Assembly: GCF_000733475.1 (NCBI RefSeq)
Contig: NZ_JPFK01000005.1
Coordinates: 124,001 to 188,000 of the forward strand
Length of the DNA: 64,000 nt
DNA from: Mangrovimonas yunxiaonensis
GTDB taxonomy: Bacteria; Bacteroidota; Bacteroidia; Flavobacteriales; Flavobacteriaceae
Reading direction: 5' to 3'
The notes below the pieces were generated by a model. It worked only from the letters and a program-made list of their open reading frames with translations, had not been told where the DNA came from and ran no database searches. Positions within the stretch are counted from its first letter, which is position 1, and every line of letters starts with the position of its first letter. Below are positions 17,255 to 24,676 of this stretch, piece by piece. Position numbers and translations under genes: made by a program.

Positions 17255-18422
17255 TGTTTTTCTTGTTTTGTGGGGGTCTTCTCCTATTTTTATTTCGGCG
17301 TCTTTTGGGTTTTTTTCGTTTGGTTCCAACATTATCGAACCGTGTTAAACTATCTTGACCTACAACGTTTTCAAAGTCTGTTTTAGTATCTTCCTCTAGC
17401 AATTCTGATGCAAACTCCTCTAAACTTGCAACTTTCTTATTGGTTTTATTAAGCGCAATAATTTCTTTTGCTTGGTCTTTGGTAATTTTATGCCAATTGG
17501 CCCATTCGCCTTCGTAGGCATACCACATAATGCCTTTAAAAATATCTGTTTTTTGGCAAACAGCGGTTCCTTTTTGGGTTTCTAGTTTTATGTCGGTTTT
17601 AGGGAACTTGTTAATGGCCTCCAGATAGGTATCCAATTCGTAATTCAAGCAGCATTTTAATTTGCCACATTGGCCTGCTAATTTTAGTGGGTTTAAGGAA
17701 AGCTGTTGGTACCTTGCCGCCGCGGTGCTTACCGAACGGAAATCGGTTAGCCATGTAGAACAGCACAGCTCTCTACCACAAGAACCAATACCTCCTAAAC
17801 GCGCGGCTTCTTGGCGGAAGCCTACCTGTTTCATTTCGATTCTTGTTTTAAACTCTCTGGCAAATACTTTAATAAGCTCTCTAAAGTCTACACGCTCTTC
17901 GGCGGTATAATAAAACGTGGCCTTGCTGCCATCGCCTTGGTACTCGATATCGGAGATTTTCATTTTCAAATTAAGGTCTATCGCAAATCGACGTGCCCTA
18001 ACTTTCATTTTATCTTCTTTCTCCCGAGCTTCAATCCAGATGTCTATATCTTTTTGTGATGCTTTTCGGTAAATTTTATAGATTTCCTCGCCATTAAGCG
18101 GGATTTTTTTTCGTTTCATTTGAACCCGAACCAATTCGCCTGTTAGGGTTACAGCACCCACATCGTGGCCGTATTGCGCCTGTGTGGCCACAACGTCGCC
18201 TATGGCAAGGGTTAGGTTTTCGGTATTTTTATAATAGTGTTTTCTGCCATTTTTAAAGCGCACCTCAACCCACTCGAATGGCTTTTCGCCGTTGGGGAGG
18301 TTCATGTTAGACAACCAATCGAACACCGTAAGTTTATTGCAGCTATCGGTACCGCAAGTCCCGTTGTTCTTGCATCCTTTTGGTTGGCCATCTTTTCCAG
18401 TTGAACAACTGTTACAACCCAT
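17244..18422 (-). CDS. ricT: PSP1-domain protein RicT/YaaT
   Basis: RicT (YaaT) in Bacillus is part of the RicAFT complex, which carries iron-sulfur clusters and promotes RNase Y-dependent mRNA maturation. The 392-residue protein has the PSP1 core (about residues 50-310) with the double-cysteine motifs C-G-R-E-L-C-C and K-L-K-C-C-L-N-Y. It also has an unusual N-terminal segment with cysteines at residues 3, 6, 17, 23 and 28, and a long Lys/Arg-rich C-terminal tail that could bind nucleic acid. RicA and RicF are not encoded nearby, so its partners here are unknown. Confidence 0.88.
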   Translation of the reverse strand: MGCNSCSTGKDGQPKGCKNNGTCGTDSCNKLTVFDWLSNMNLPNGEKPFEWVEVRFKNGRKHYYKNTENLTLAIGDVVATQAQYGHDVGAVTLTGELVRVQMKRKKIPLNGEEIYKIYRKASQKDIDIWIEAREKEDKMKVRARRFAIDLNLKMKISDIEYQGDGSKATFYYTAEERVDFRELIKVFAREFKTRIEMKQVGFRQEAARLGGIGSCGRELCCSTWLTDFRSVSTAAARYQQLSLNPLKLAGQCGKLKCCLNYELDTYLEAINKFPKTDIKLETQKGTAVCQKTDIFKGIMWYAYEGEWANWHKITKDQAKEIIALNKTNKKVASLEEFASELLEEDTKTDFENVVGQDSLTRFDNVGTKRKKPKRRRNKNRRRPPQNKKNNAK

Positions 18423-18440
18423 AAAATGTATGTATATTGA

Positions 18441-18470
18441 TTCTGAAAAACGGCAACCGCCATTTCAGAA
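18441..18470 (-). promoter_or_regulatory. Nested hairpin in the ricT leader
   Basis: Outer arms TTCTGAAA and TTTCAGAA enclose an inner GGC/GCC stem. The structure lies 18 bases upstream of the ricT ATG and downstream of a TATCTTTA box at 18502-18509 (minus), so it would be in the 5' leader. It lacks a U-tract and is therefore not an ordinary terminator. Confidence 0.4.
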
Positions 18471-18542
18471 GGAGATTAATAATTAGGTTTCATTTAATAT
18501 GTAAAGATAAGATTATTCCAACGACTTTAAAATTTTGGCGTT

Positions 18543-19547
18543 TTAATTAAGATCTACTTCATAATTAAGGCGGTAACTACGCGATCTTAACGCCGATTTC
18601 GATTTAAAGATATTTGAAAACAAGGTCTTGCTCCACCCTATTCTTTTTGAGTACTGATTAAAGGTTTCTGCTTTCCAATTAAAGTCCTCTTTCCATACTT
18701 TTTGCGGTGATATGTAGCAAAACGTATAATCGTAAATAAGGCTGGAATTGTTCATTGCACTTTTTTCCGGAATGTTTTTTGAAGCCAACAACACAATGTG
18801 GTGTTCCTTGCAATTATCCTGTATTTGCTTTATTACCCTAGGATAATCTTCGCGAAGGACCTCCAGATCGAAGTCGTTATACTCGGTATTTCCAATTTTT
18901 TGAATGGGTCTTATTTGAAGGATATCGAAACTTTTCCCATCAAAACGGTCAAAAAGCTCCTTCAGCTCGTAAAAATTATCTTTGTTGAAGGTATAGTTAA
19001 TACGAACCTTAAAATCGTACTTCTGTTTTAGCTTGGCAAAGGCCTTAAAAGCCTGGTGAAATTTTTCGTAGCTCGCCTTTTTCATAAAGCCCTCGTAGCT
19101 TTCCTTGGTTACCCCATGCAAGGAAATGGTAAATTCATTTAAACCTGCTTGTAAGAGGTCTTCTATTTTTTCCTCGGTTAACAAATTGGCATTTGTGGTA
19201 AGCGAGATGTAAGGCACCTTATACGCCTTTCCTAGGGCTACCAATTCTGGCAAGCCTTTGTAAAGTGTAGGCTCTGTACCGCAGCCTATTTGCAGTTTTA
19301 AGGCGCGGCTAAAGATAACCTTGGCTATCTGGTTTAGTTCTTCTGGCTTAAATTGCCCTTTTAGGGTTTTTACATAATCGGCATCTGTAAAATAGCACAT
19401 CTTACAGCGCAAGTTACAGGCCAACACGGGATCTAGATTTACGGCCAGATAACGTTGGTTAAATTTATGCAAGAGGTAAAGCCCTAGGAATTTAATCCTA
19501 TGACTTTTAATTTTCCTGTTAACTTGCAATAGTTTATATATGTTCAT
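18543..19547 (-). CDS. Radical SAM protein of unknown substrate
   Basis: The 334-residue protein has the radical SAM cluster motif C-N-L-R-C-K-M-C (Cys44, 48 and 51) and the SAM-binding G-C-G-T-E-P-T-L-Y segment. No C-terminal SPASM cysteine cluster is seen, only isolated cysteines. The frame can be opened 7 codons earlier by GTG at 19568, overlapping the ferredoxin gene, but the ATG at 19547 is preferred. It follows ferredoxin, trhP and trhO, so it may draw electrons from that ferredoxin; a part in RNA or protein modification is inference only. Confidence 0.88.
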   Translation of the reverse strand: MNIYKLLQVNRKIKSHRIKFLGLYLLHKFNQRYLAVNLDPVLACNLRCKMCYFTDADYVKTLKGQFKPEELNQIAKVIFSRALKLQIGCGTEPTLYKGLPELVALGKAYKVPYISLTTNANLLTEEKIEDLLQAGLNEFTISLHGVTKESYEGFMKKASYEKFHQAFKAFAKLKQKYDFKVRINYTFNKDNFYELKELFDRFDGKSFDILQIRPIQKIGNTEYNDFDLEVLREDYPRVIKQIQDNCKEHHIVLLASKNIPEKSAMNNSSLIYDYTFCYISPQKVWKEDFNWKAETFNQYSKRIGWSKTLFSNIFKSKSALRSRSYRLNYEVDLN

Positions 19548-19560
19548 GAAATCGCCTGTA

Positions 19561-19791
19561 TTAAACACGTTTAACGGTTATTATGTGCACCGGGCATGCT
19601 TTGGCTGCTTGGTCACAACTTTCAAAAATAGTTTCATCTGGCGACTTTAAGGTATAAAATCCTTTTTTTTCTTGGCTTCTAAGCAATACAGATTTGCCGT
19701 CTTTTTTAGACATTTGAAATTGCTCTGGGGCCAATTCTACACAATAATTACAGCCTATGCATTTGTTTCTTTGCAGCGTAACAACAACCAT
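19561..19791 (-). CDS. Small single-cluster 4Fe-4S ferredoxin
   Basis: The 76-residue protein has C-I-G-C-N-Y-C at residues 11-17 and cysteines at 59 and 66 (A-C-P), the pattern of a monocluster ferredoxin like those of Thermotoga or Bacillus. It is an electron carrier. Its ATG overlaps the trhP stop by one base and it ends 13 bases before the radical SAM gene, so it is placed exactly between two enzymes that contain, or are expected to contain, Fe-S clusters. Confidence 0.9.
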   Translation of the reverse strand: MVVVTLQRNKCIGCNYCVELAPEQFQMSKKDGKSVLLRSQEKKGFYTLKSPDETIFESCDQAAKACPVHIITVKRV

Positions 19792-21035
19792 TAGGCTTCT
19801 ACTTTGTTTTCTACAATTTTGTACAATTTGTCCGAAGGCCTTATTCTAAACGGTATAGGAATGGTTACCGAGTCGCCTTTAGCGCCTTTTTCCAGCTGTT
19901 CGCCATTAATTAACATGGTATCTACGCTAACCTCCTTAGCCCCTGTTGTTGGACCTGTTATAAGAATGGTATCGCCCAAAGACAACTCGTAAGCTTCTAT
20001 TTTAAACTCGCCTACGCCTGCTTTAGGGTAATAGTGTACCCCTTTGCCAAGGTATACTTTTCGTTGAGTGGCATGAGACCCAGAGCCTTTGCTCCATTCG
20101 CCCAATTTTTGCCCCAAGTAATATCCGCTCCAAAACCCTCGGTTGTACACTTTCTCTAACGCTTGCATCCAGGCAATCACTTTGTCTTTGCTGTACGTGC
20201 CATTAGCCACACTATCAATTGCTTCGCGGTAGCATTTAATCACGCTAGCCACGTATTCTGGTGCTCTACCACGGCCTTCAATTTTTAAAACCGTAATGCC
20301 AGCTTCTATAACTTCTTCCAGAAAATCGATGGTACACAAATCTTTAGGCGACATAATGTACTCGTTGTCCAGTTCCATTTCAAACCCAGATTCTTGATCG
20401 ATAACGGTATATTTTTTACGGCAATTTTGCTTACAGGCACCTCGATTTGCAGAAGAGTTATACGCATGCAGGCTTAAATAACATTTCCCGGAAACCGCCA
20501 TACACAGGGCGCCATGCCCAAAAATTTCGATTTCTACCAAACGTCCAGACGGGCCTTTTATTTGCTCTTTTTTTATCTGCTCGGTAATTTTTTTAACCTG
20601 TCTTAAGCTCAACTCCCGGCTTAGCACCATTGTATCGGCAAACATGGCATAAAATTTTACCGTTTCTATATTGGTAATGTTAATTTGGGTAGAAATGTGC
20701 ACTTCCATCCCATGTTCTCTTGCCATGCCAATCACAGCCTGATCCATAGCTATTACAGCCGTAATACCCGAGGCCTTGGCTGCTTTAATAAGTGTTTTTA
20801 CAATAGATAGGTCGTGATCGTAAATAATGGTATTTAATGTTAAATACGTTCGCACCTTTTTTTCCTGACACCTTTTAGCAATCTCCGGCAAGTCCTCTAA
20901 GGTAAAATTAATCGAGGCTCTTGCACGCATGTTTAATTGCTCTACACCAAAATACACCGAATCTGCGCCATTATCTAAAGCTGCCTGTAACGATTCGAAA
21001 TTACCCGCTGGGGCCATTAGCTCTATATGCTGCAT
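19791..21035 (-). CDS. trhP: Peptidase U32 family tRNA wobble hydroxylation protein, TrhP-like
   Basis: The U32 family was named as collagenases, but E. coli YegQ/TrhP and Bacillus homologues make 5-hydroxyuridine at tRNA position 34 using a prephenate-linked pathway. The 414-residue protein has the N-terminal A-P-A-G-N-F-E-S-L, the G-A-L-C-M-A-V-S-G segment and four conserved-looking cysteines at 185, 201, 205 and 234 that suit an Fe-S cluster. The immediate neighbour trhO performs the oxygen-dependent version of the same reaction, which strongly favours the tRNA function over a peptidase. Confidence 0.85.
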   Translation of the reverse strand: MQHIELMAPAGNFESLQAALDNGADSVYFGVEQLNMRARASINFTLEDLPEIAKRCQEKKVRTYLTLNTIIYDHDLSIVKTLIKAAKASGITAVIAMDQAVIGMAREHGMEVHISTQINITNIETVKFYAMFADTMVLSRELSLRQVKKITEQIKKEQIKGPSGRLVEIEIFGHGALCMAVSGKCYLSLHAYNSSANRGACKQNCRKKYTVIDQESGFEMELDNEYIMSPKDLCTIDFLEEVIEAGITVLKIEGRGRAPEYVASVIKCYREAIDSVANGTYSKDKVIAWMQALEKVYNRGFWSGYYLGQKLGEWSKGSGSHATQRKVYLGKGVHYYPKAGVGEFKIEAYELSLGDTILITGPTTGAKEVSVDTMLINGEQLEKGAKGDSVTIPIPFRIRPSDKLYKIVENKVEA

Positions 21036-21044
21036 TGTTTTAAC

Positions 21045-22124
21045 TTATTTAGAGGTGGTTGGCGTTTGTAAGGTTTCGAAAATATTTCTTAAATCCTTTT
21101 TATAAGGCAAATGGTCTGCACGACCTTTCTTAAAAATATCGTTGCTGTTCCCTTGTCCTTTTCTTAGAGCTTTTTGCTCTTCGTAAGGCAAATGGGTAAT
21201 TTCCTGGCAGGTTGAAGAGCAACAATTCTCCATTTTTTCCTTGCAGGCTTCACATTGTATAAACAGCAAGTGGCAGGCCTCGTTGGCACAGTTGGTATGC
21301 ACATCGGCTGGGCTGCCGCATTGGTGGCATTGGGCAATGATGTGGTCTGAAATGCGTTCGGCACGACGGTCGTCAAACACAAAATTCTTTCCTATAAACT
21401 TGTTTTCCAAGCCTTTTTCGTTTACCTGGTGCACATAATTTATTATACCGCCTTCTAACTGAAACACCTTTTTAAACCCTTTGTGCTTGTAATAGGCACT
21501 AGCTTTTTCGCAACGGATGCCCCCAGTACAATACATTACCAGGTTTTTATCTTCTTTATGTGCTTTTAGGTCGTCCTCTATAATTGGCAACGATTCCCTA
21601 AATGTATCTACATCGGGTGTAATGGCATTTTTAAAATGGCCTATTTCGCTCTCGTAGTGGTTTCGCATATCGACCAAAACGGTGTTAGGGTCTTCTATTA
21701 AAGCGTTAAACTTTTCGGCATCGACGTGTTCTCCTTTATTGGTCACATCAAAAGTGGCATCATTTAAGCCATCGGCCAAAATTTTAGAACGCACTTTTAT
21801 TTTCAGTTTTAAAAATGAAAAATTATCCTGCTCTACGGCAATATTCAATCTTACGTTTTCTAAAAACACAATAGAGTCCAGATGCGCCTTAAAAGCATGG
21901 AAGTTTTCGGCCGGCAAGGATAGCTGGGCGTTTATACCTTCTTGGGCCACGTAAATACGCCCCAAAACCTCTAGGTGGTCCCAGGCCATAAATAAATGGT
22001 TTCTAAAAATTTTTGGGTTGCCTATTTTGGCATACTTATAGAAAGAGACTGTCAGGCGGTCTTTTCCGGCCTGCTCGATAAGTTTTGCTCTTTCTTTAGC
22101 GCTTAAGTTATTGTACAGTTGCAT
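21045..22124 (-). CDS. trhO: Oxygen-dependent tRNA uridine(34) hydroxylase TrhO
   Basis: TrhO (YceA) is a rhodanese-domain enzyme that hydroxylates uridine 34 of tRNA with oxygen. The 359-residue protein has the YceA N-terminal ferredoxin-like domain, a rhodanese domain with the catalytic loop Y-C-T-G-G-I-R-C (Cys199 nucleophile, Cys205), and a C-terminal Cys-rich segment (C-H-Q-C, then C-E-A-C-K, C-C and C) that may bind zinc. It is the first gene of the trhO-trhP-ferredoxin-radical SAM unit, ten bases upstream of trhP, behind a near-consensus promoter. Confidence 0.93.
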   Translation of the reverse strand: MQLYNNLSAKERAKLIEQAGKDRLTVSFYKYAKIGNPKIFRNHLFMAWDHLEVLGRIYVAQEGINAQLSLPAENFHAFKAHLDSIVFLENVRLNIAVEQDNFSFLKLKIKVRSKILADGLNDATFDVTNKGEHVDAEKFNALIEDPNTVLVDMRNHYESEIGHFKNAITPDVDTFRESLPIIEDDLKAHKEDKNLVMYCTGGIRCEKASAYYKHKGFKKVFQLEGGIINYVHQVNEKGLENKFIGKNFVFDDRRAERISDHIIAQCHQCGSPADVHTNCANEACHLLFIQCEACKEKMENCCSSTCQEITHLPYEEQKALRKGQGNSNDIFKKGRADHLPYKKDLRNIFETLQTPTTSK

Positions 22125-22169
22125 GCTATACTAATGGTTTAAGGTTAAAGATGTTATTAAAATGTGGTG

Positions 22170-22199
22170 CAAAGGTACGCTTTTTAGTTTTGTTGCAAA
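22170..22199 (-). promoter_or_regulatory. Promoter of the trhO-trhP unit
   Basis: Minus-strand TACCTTTG (plus 22170-22177) preceded by TTTG (plus 22196-22199) at 18-base spacing. Both elements match the Bacteroidota -7/-33 consensus. The -7 box ends 45 bases before the trhO ATG. Confidence 0.75.
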
Positions 22200-22236
22200 C
22201 AAAAAGCACTTTGTACCTTATACAAAGTGCTTTAAG
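22200..22236 (-). terminator. Strong hairpin terminator between trhO and recA
   Basis: A perfect 13-bp stem (arms 22203-22215 and 22221-22233, loop 5) is followed on the minus strand by TTTTTG. No annotated gene ends here: trhO and recA are divergent. It therefore implies a minus-strand transcript that begins within 22240-22500. Confidence 0.8.
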
Positions 22237-22293
22237 TAGACTAACTCGTTATTATTTTTAATTTCTAAATTCAAATCAAAACATCTAAACGAG

Positions 22294-22461
22294 TTAACCT
22301 CCATCGGCTTTACAGCTACTATTTATAAGTATAGTGGCCGAAACGCCTAATGCCGAATTTTTAATAATTTTTCTAAAAAACCGCATTTCATTTGTTGTTG
22401 TTAAACATGTAACTTGCGGGAAGTATGGCATGACCAAAAGCATCATGCCATACGTTTTCAT
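22294..22461 (-). CDS. Unannotated small peptide gene between trhO and recA
   Basis: A minus-strand frame runs from ATG 22461-22459 to TAA 22296-22294 (55 residues), with an internal ATG at 22386 that would give 30 residues. The 30-residue form begins M-R-F-F-R-K-I-I-K, continues with a hydrophobic A-L-G-V-S-A-T-I-L-I, and ends S-S-C-K-A-D-G-G. This resembles a minimal signal or lipoprotein-like peptide, although the residue at -3 of the cysteine is Asn, not a classical lipobox. It lies between a candidate promoter (22475-22506) and a strong terminator (22200-22236). I do not recognise the family. Confidence 0.45.
   Translation of the reverse strand: MKTYGMMLLVMPYFPQVTCLTTTNEMRFFRKIIKNSALGVSATILINSSCKADGG
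22423..22453. repeat. 11-bp perfect inverted repeat
   Basis: Arms of 11 bp (22423-22433 and 22443-22453) enclose a 9-base loop. On the minus strand it covers the first codons of the 55-residue frame, or lies in the leader if translation begins at 22386. There it could hide or expose a start codon. On the plus strand it is followed only by GTTTTC and is a poor terminator. Confidence 0.6.
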
Positions 22462-22474
22462 AGCAAAACTTTCC

Positions 22475-22506
22475 CAATTTTAATATGTAGATGCACAAAC
22501 CCCAAA
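22475..22506 (-). promoter_or_regulatory. Candidate promoter of the small peptide gene
   Basis: Minus-strand TAAAATTG (plus 22475-22482; one mismatch to TAnnTTTG) with TTTG (plus 22503-22506) at 20-base spacing. A start about six bases downstream would put the 5' end just before ATG 22461. Confidence 0.4.
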
Positions 22507-22523
22507 AAGGTTGCGTGACAAGA

Positions 22524-22554
22524 TTGAAAAAGATGAAAACTTATCGTATTTTAG
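22524..22554 (+). promoter_or_regulatory. Candidate recA promoter
   Basis: TTG (22524-22526), a 20-base spacer and TATTTTAG (22547-22554, one mismatch to TAnnTTTG), ending 29 bases before the recA ATG. I see no convincing LexA-type operator in the region. Confidence 0.45.
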
Positions 22555-22583
22555 CATGAATTTTTTAACGCAAAAGACGAGAA

Positions 22584-23591
22584 ATGAGTAACGAGAAAGA
22601 AGCAAAACTAAAAGCCCTAAAGCTTACTTTAGATAAATTAGACAAAGCCTACGGAAAAGGCACCGTGATGAAAATGAGCGACCAAGCCATTGTAGATGTC
22701 GATGCTATTCCTACAGGTTCCTTAGGTTTAGATTTGGCCTTAGGTGTTGGCGGTTATCCTAGAGGCCGTGTTATAGAAATTTACGGCCCAGAATCCTCTG
22801 GTAAAACCACCTTAACCCTACACGCCATAGCCGAAGCCCAAAAAGCGGGCGGAATTGCTGCTTTTATTGATGCCGAACATGCTTTTGACCGATTTTATGC
22901 CGAAAAACTAGGTGTCGATTTAGACAACTTAATTATTTCGCAACCCGACCACGGAGAGCAAGCCCTAGAAATTGCAGACAACTTAGTACGCTCTGGAGCT
23001 ATAGATATTGTTGTTATCGACTCGGTAGCGGCCTTAACGCCAAAAAGTGAAATTGAAGGCGAAATGGGCGACTCTAAAATGGGACTGCATGCCAGACTAA
23101 TGTCGCAAGCCTTAAGAAAGCTTACCGCATCGATAAGCAAAACCAATTGCACCATGATTTTTATTAACCAATTACGTGAAAAAATTGGGGTTATGTTTGG
23201 CAATCCAGAAACAACAACCGGAGGTAACGCTCTAAAGTTTTACGCATCGGTACGACTAGACATAAGACGTTCAACACAAATAAAGGATAGCAATGGAGAT
23301 GTTTCGGGTAACAAAACCAGAGTTAAGGTTGTAAAAAACAAAGTGGCTCCGCCATTTAAAACTGCCGAATTCGATATTATGTACGGCGAAGGGGTCTCTA
23401 AAGTTGGCGAGGTCTTGGATATTGCCGTAGATTACGACATTATTAAAAAGAGCGGCTCGTGGTTTAGCTATGGCGACACCAAATTAGGCCAAGGAAGAGA
23501 TGCCGTTAAAGCCTTGATTAAAGACAATCCAGAACTTATGGACGAGCTGGAAGATAAAATTAAAGAAGAAATAAAAGCTTCGAAAGAATAG
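22584..23591 (+). CDS. recA: Recombinase RecA
   Basis: RecA forms filaments on single-stranded DNA and drives strand exchange and SOS co-protease activity. The 335-residue protein shows Walker A G-P-E-S-S-G-K-T (about 68-75), the Walker B region V-V-I-D-S-V-A-A-L, the L2 loop start near [10 protein letters not shown], and [10 protein letters not shown]. The acidic C-terminal tail is short. It stands as a single gene with its own promoter-like sequence and a terminator directly behind it. Confidence 0.98.
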   Translation: MSNEKEAKLKALKLTLDKLDKAYGKGTVMKMSDQAIVDVDAIPTGSLGLDLALGVGGYPRGRVIEIYGPESSGKTTLTLHAIAEAQKAGGIAAFIDAEHAFDRFYAEKLGVDLDNLIISQPDHGEQALEIADNLVRSGAIDIVVIDSVAALTPKSEIEGEMGDSKMGLHARLMSQALRKLTASISKTNCTMIFINQLREKIGVMFGNPETTTGGNALKFYASVRLDIRRSTQIKDSNGDVSGNKTRVKVVKNKVAPPFKTAEFDIMYGEGVSKVGEVLDIAVDYDIIKKSGSWFSYGDTKLGQGRDAVKALIKDNPELMDELEDKIKEEIKASKE

Positions 23592-23596
23592 CCCTT

Positions 23597-23624
23597 AAAA
23601 ATCCCATTTGTTTGGGATTTTTTT
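23597..23624 (+). terminator. recA terminator
   Basis: A 10-bp stem (23597-23606 with 23613-23622) is followed by Ts; it begins 6 bases after the recA stop. Confidence 0.85.
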
Positions 23625-23690
23625 GTTTTACTACGCAACCTTTTTAGCAATCCCGCATCTACAAACCGAAGATTGTATTTATTTTTTATA

Positions 23691-24107
23691 ATGAAGCGCC
23701 TTTTTGCCATAGTTTTTAGCGTATTGCTTTGGTCTTGTTCTATAGATGACGACCATGTTACCTATACTGGTTACCATGAAATTTTACCCATAGCATCTGT
23801 AACCATGCCCGAAGAATTTCAGCTTGGCCAGAGCCATGAAATCACATTAAATTATATTAATCCAACAACATGTCATGTTTTTAACGACATTTATTACGTA
23901 AAAAACGACTATGTAAGAACCGTAGCCATAATTGCGTTCGTGCACCAAGACAATGCCATAGCATGTACACCCCAAGAGGTTGAGAAAGACGTTACCTTTA
24001 ACTTTAAACCAATTGCAAGCGGCTTGTACACTTTTAAATTTTGGCAGGGCGAAAACGACGCTGGCGAAGATGACTATTTAATTATAGAAGTACCTGTTAT
24101 TGATTAA
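23691..24107 (+). CDS. Small secreted lipoprotein of unknown function
   Basis: The 138-residue protein has a lipoprotein signal with L-L-W-S-C (Cys16) followed by S-I-D-D-D, an acidic stretch of the kind that marks surface or outer-membrane lipoproteins in Bacteroidota. The remainder looks like a single beta-sandwich, with two cysteines (in T-T-C-H and A-C-T-P) that could form a disulfide. The ATG at 23691 is chosen because it places the signal at the N terminus. It is 20 bases upstream of the sigma factor gene and may be its co-transcribed neighbour. Function unknown. Confidence 0.75.
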   Translation: MKRLFAIVFSVLLWSCSIDDDHVTYTGYHEILPIASVTMPEEFQLGQSHEITLNYINPTTCHVFNDIYYVKNDYVRTVAIIAFVHQDNAIACTPQEVEKDVTFNFKPIASGLYTFKFWQGENDAGEDDYLIIEVPVID

Positions 24108-24127
24108 AAAAACTAATACAATTTCAT

Positions 24128-24673
24128 TTGGGTTTAAAAAAACTCATACAAAAATGTAGTGAAAATGATACTAAAGCGCAGGGCGAACTATACCACCTCT
24201 ATTCGAGAGTATTGTTTTCTGTTTCCTTAAAGTACTCTAGAAACTATGCCGAAGCAGAAGATAATCTGCAAGACGCTTTTGTGACCATTTTTAAAAAAAT
24301 AGCGCAGTACCAAGCCAAAGGATCGTTTGAAGGTTGGTTAAAGCGCATTGTTATTAATACAGCCCTGCAACGTTATAGAAAACAGGACGTTTTTGAAATT
24401 ATAGATGAAGAAAAAATAAAAAACCCAAGTGTAGAGGTGCAGGGCGATGAGGACATTCCGTTGGATTACCTCCTATCGTGCATTCAAAAACTGCCCGACA
24501 GATACAGACTGGTTTTTAACCTTTATGTTATGGATGGTTATTCCCATAAAGACATTGCAGAAATGCTCACCATCTCTACCGGGACATCAAAATCGAACTT
24601 GGCCAGGGCTAGGCTAATTTTAAAAGAAAATATTGAACAGTATTTAACCCAGTTAAATTCTCAATCTTTATAA
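24128..24673 (+). CDS. ECF-type RNA polymerase sigma factor
   Basis: The 181-residue protein has the sigma-70 region 2 core (L-F-S-V-S-L-K-Y-S-R-N-Y-A-E-A-E-D, about 29-45) and a region 4 helix-turn-helix (H-K-D-I-A-E-M-L, about 141). There is no region 1 or 3, so it is an ECF sigma factor. The frame has no upstream ATG before an in-frame TGA, so TTG at 24128 is the likely start. It is followed after 3 bases by a protein with an N-terminal cytoplasmic segment and membrane anchor that is a likely anti-sigma partner. Confidence 0.9.
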   Translation: MGLKKLIQKCSENDTKAQGELYHLYSRVLFSVSLKYSRNYAEAEDNLQDAFVTIFKKIAQYQAKGSFEGWLKRIVINTALQRYRKQDVFEIIDEEKIKNPSVEVQGDEDIPLDYLLSCIQKLPDRYRLVFNLYVMDGYSHKDIAEMLTISTGTSKSNLARARLILKENIEQYLTQLNSQSL

Positions 24674-24676
24674 TAG

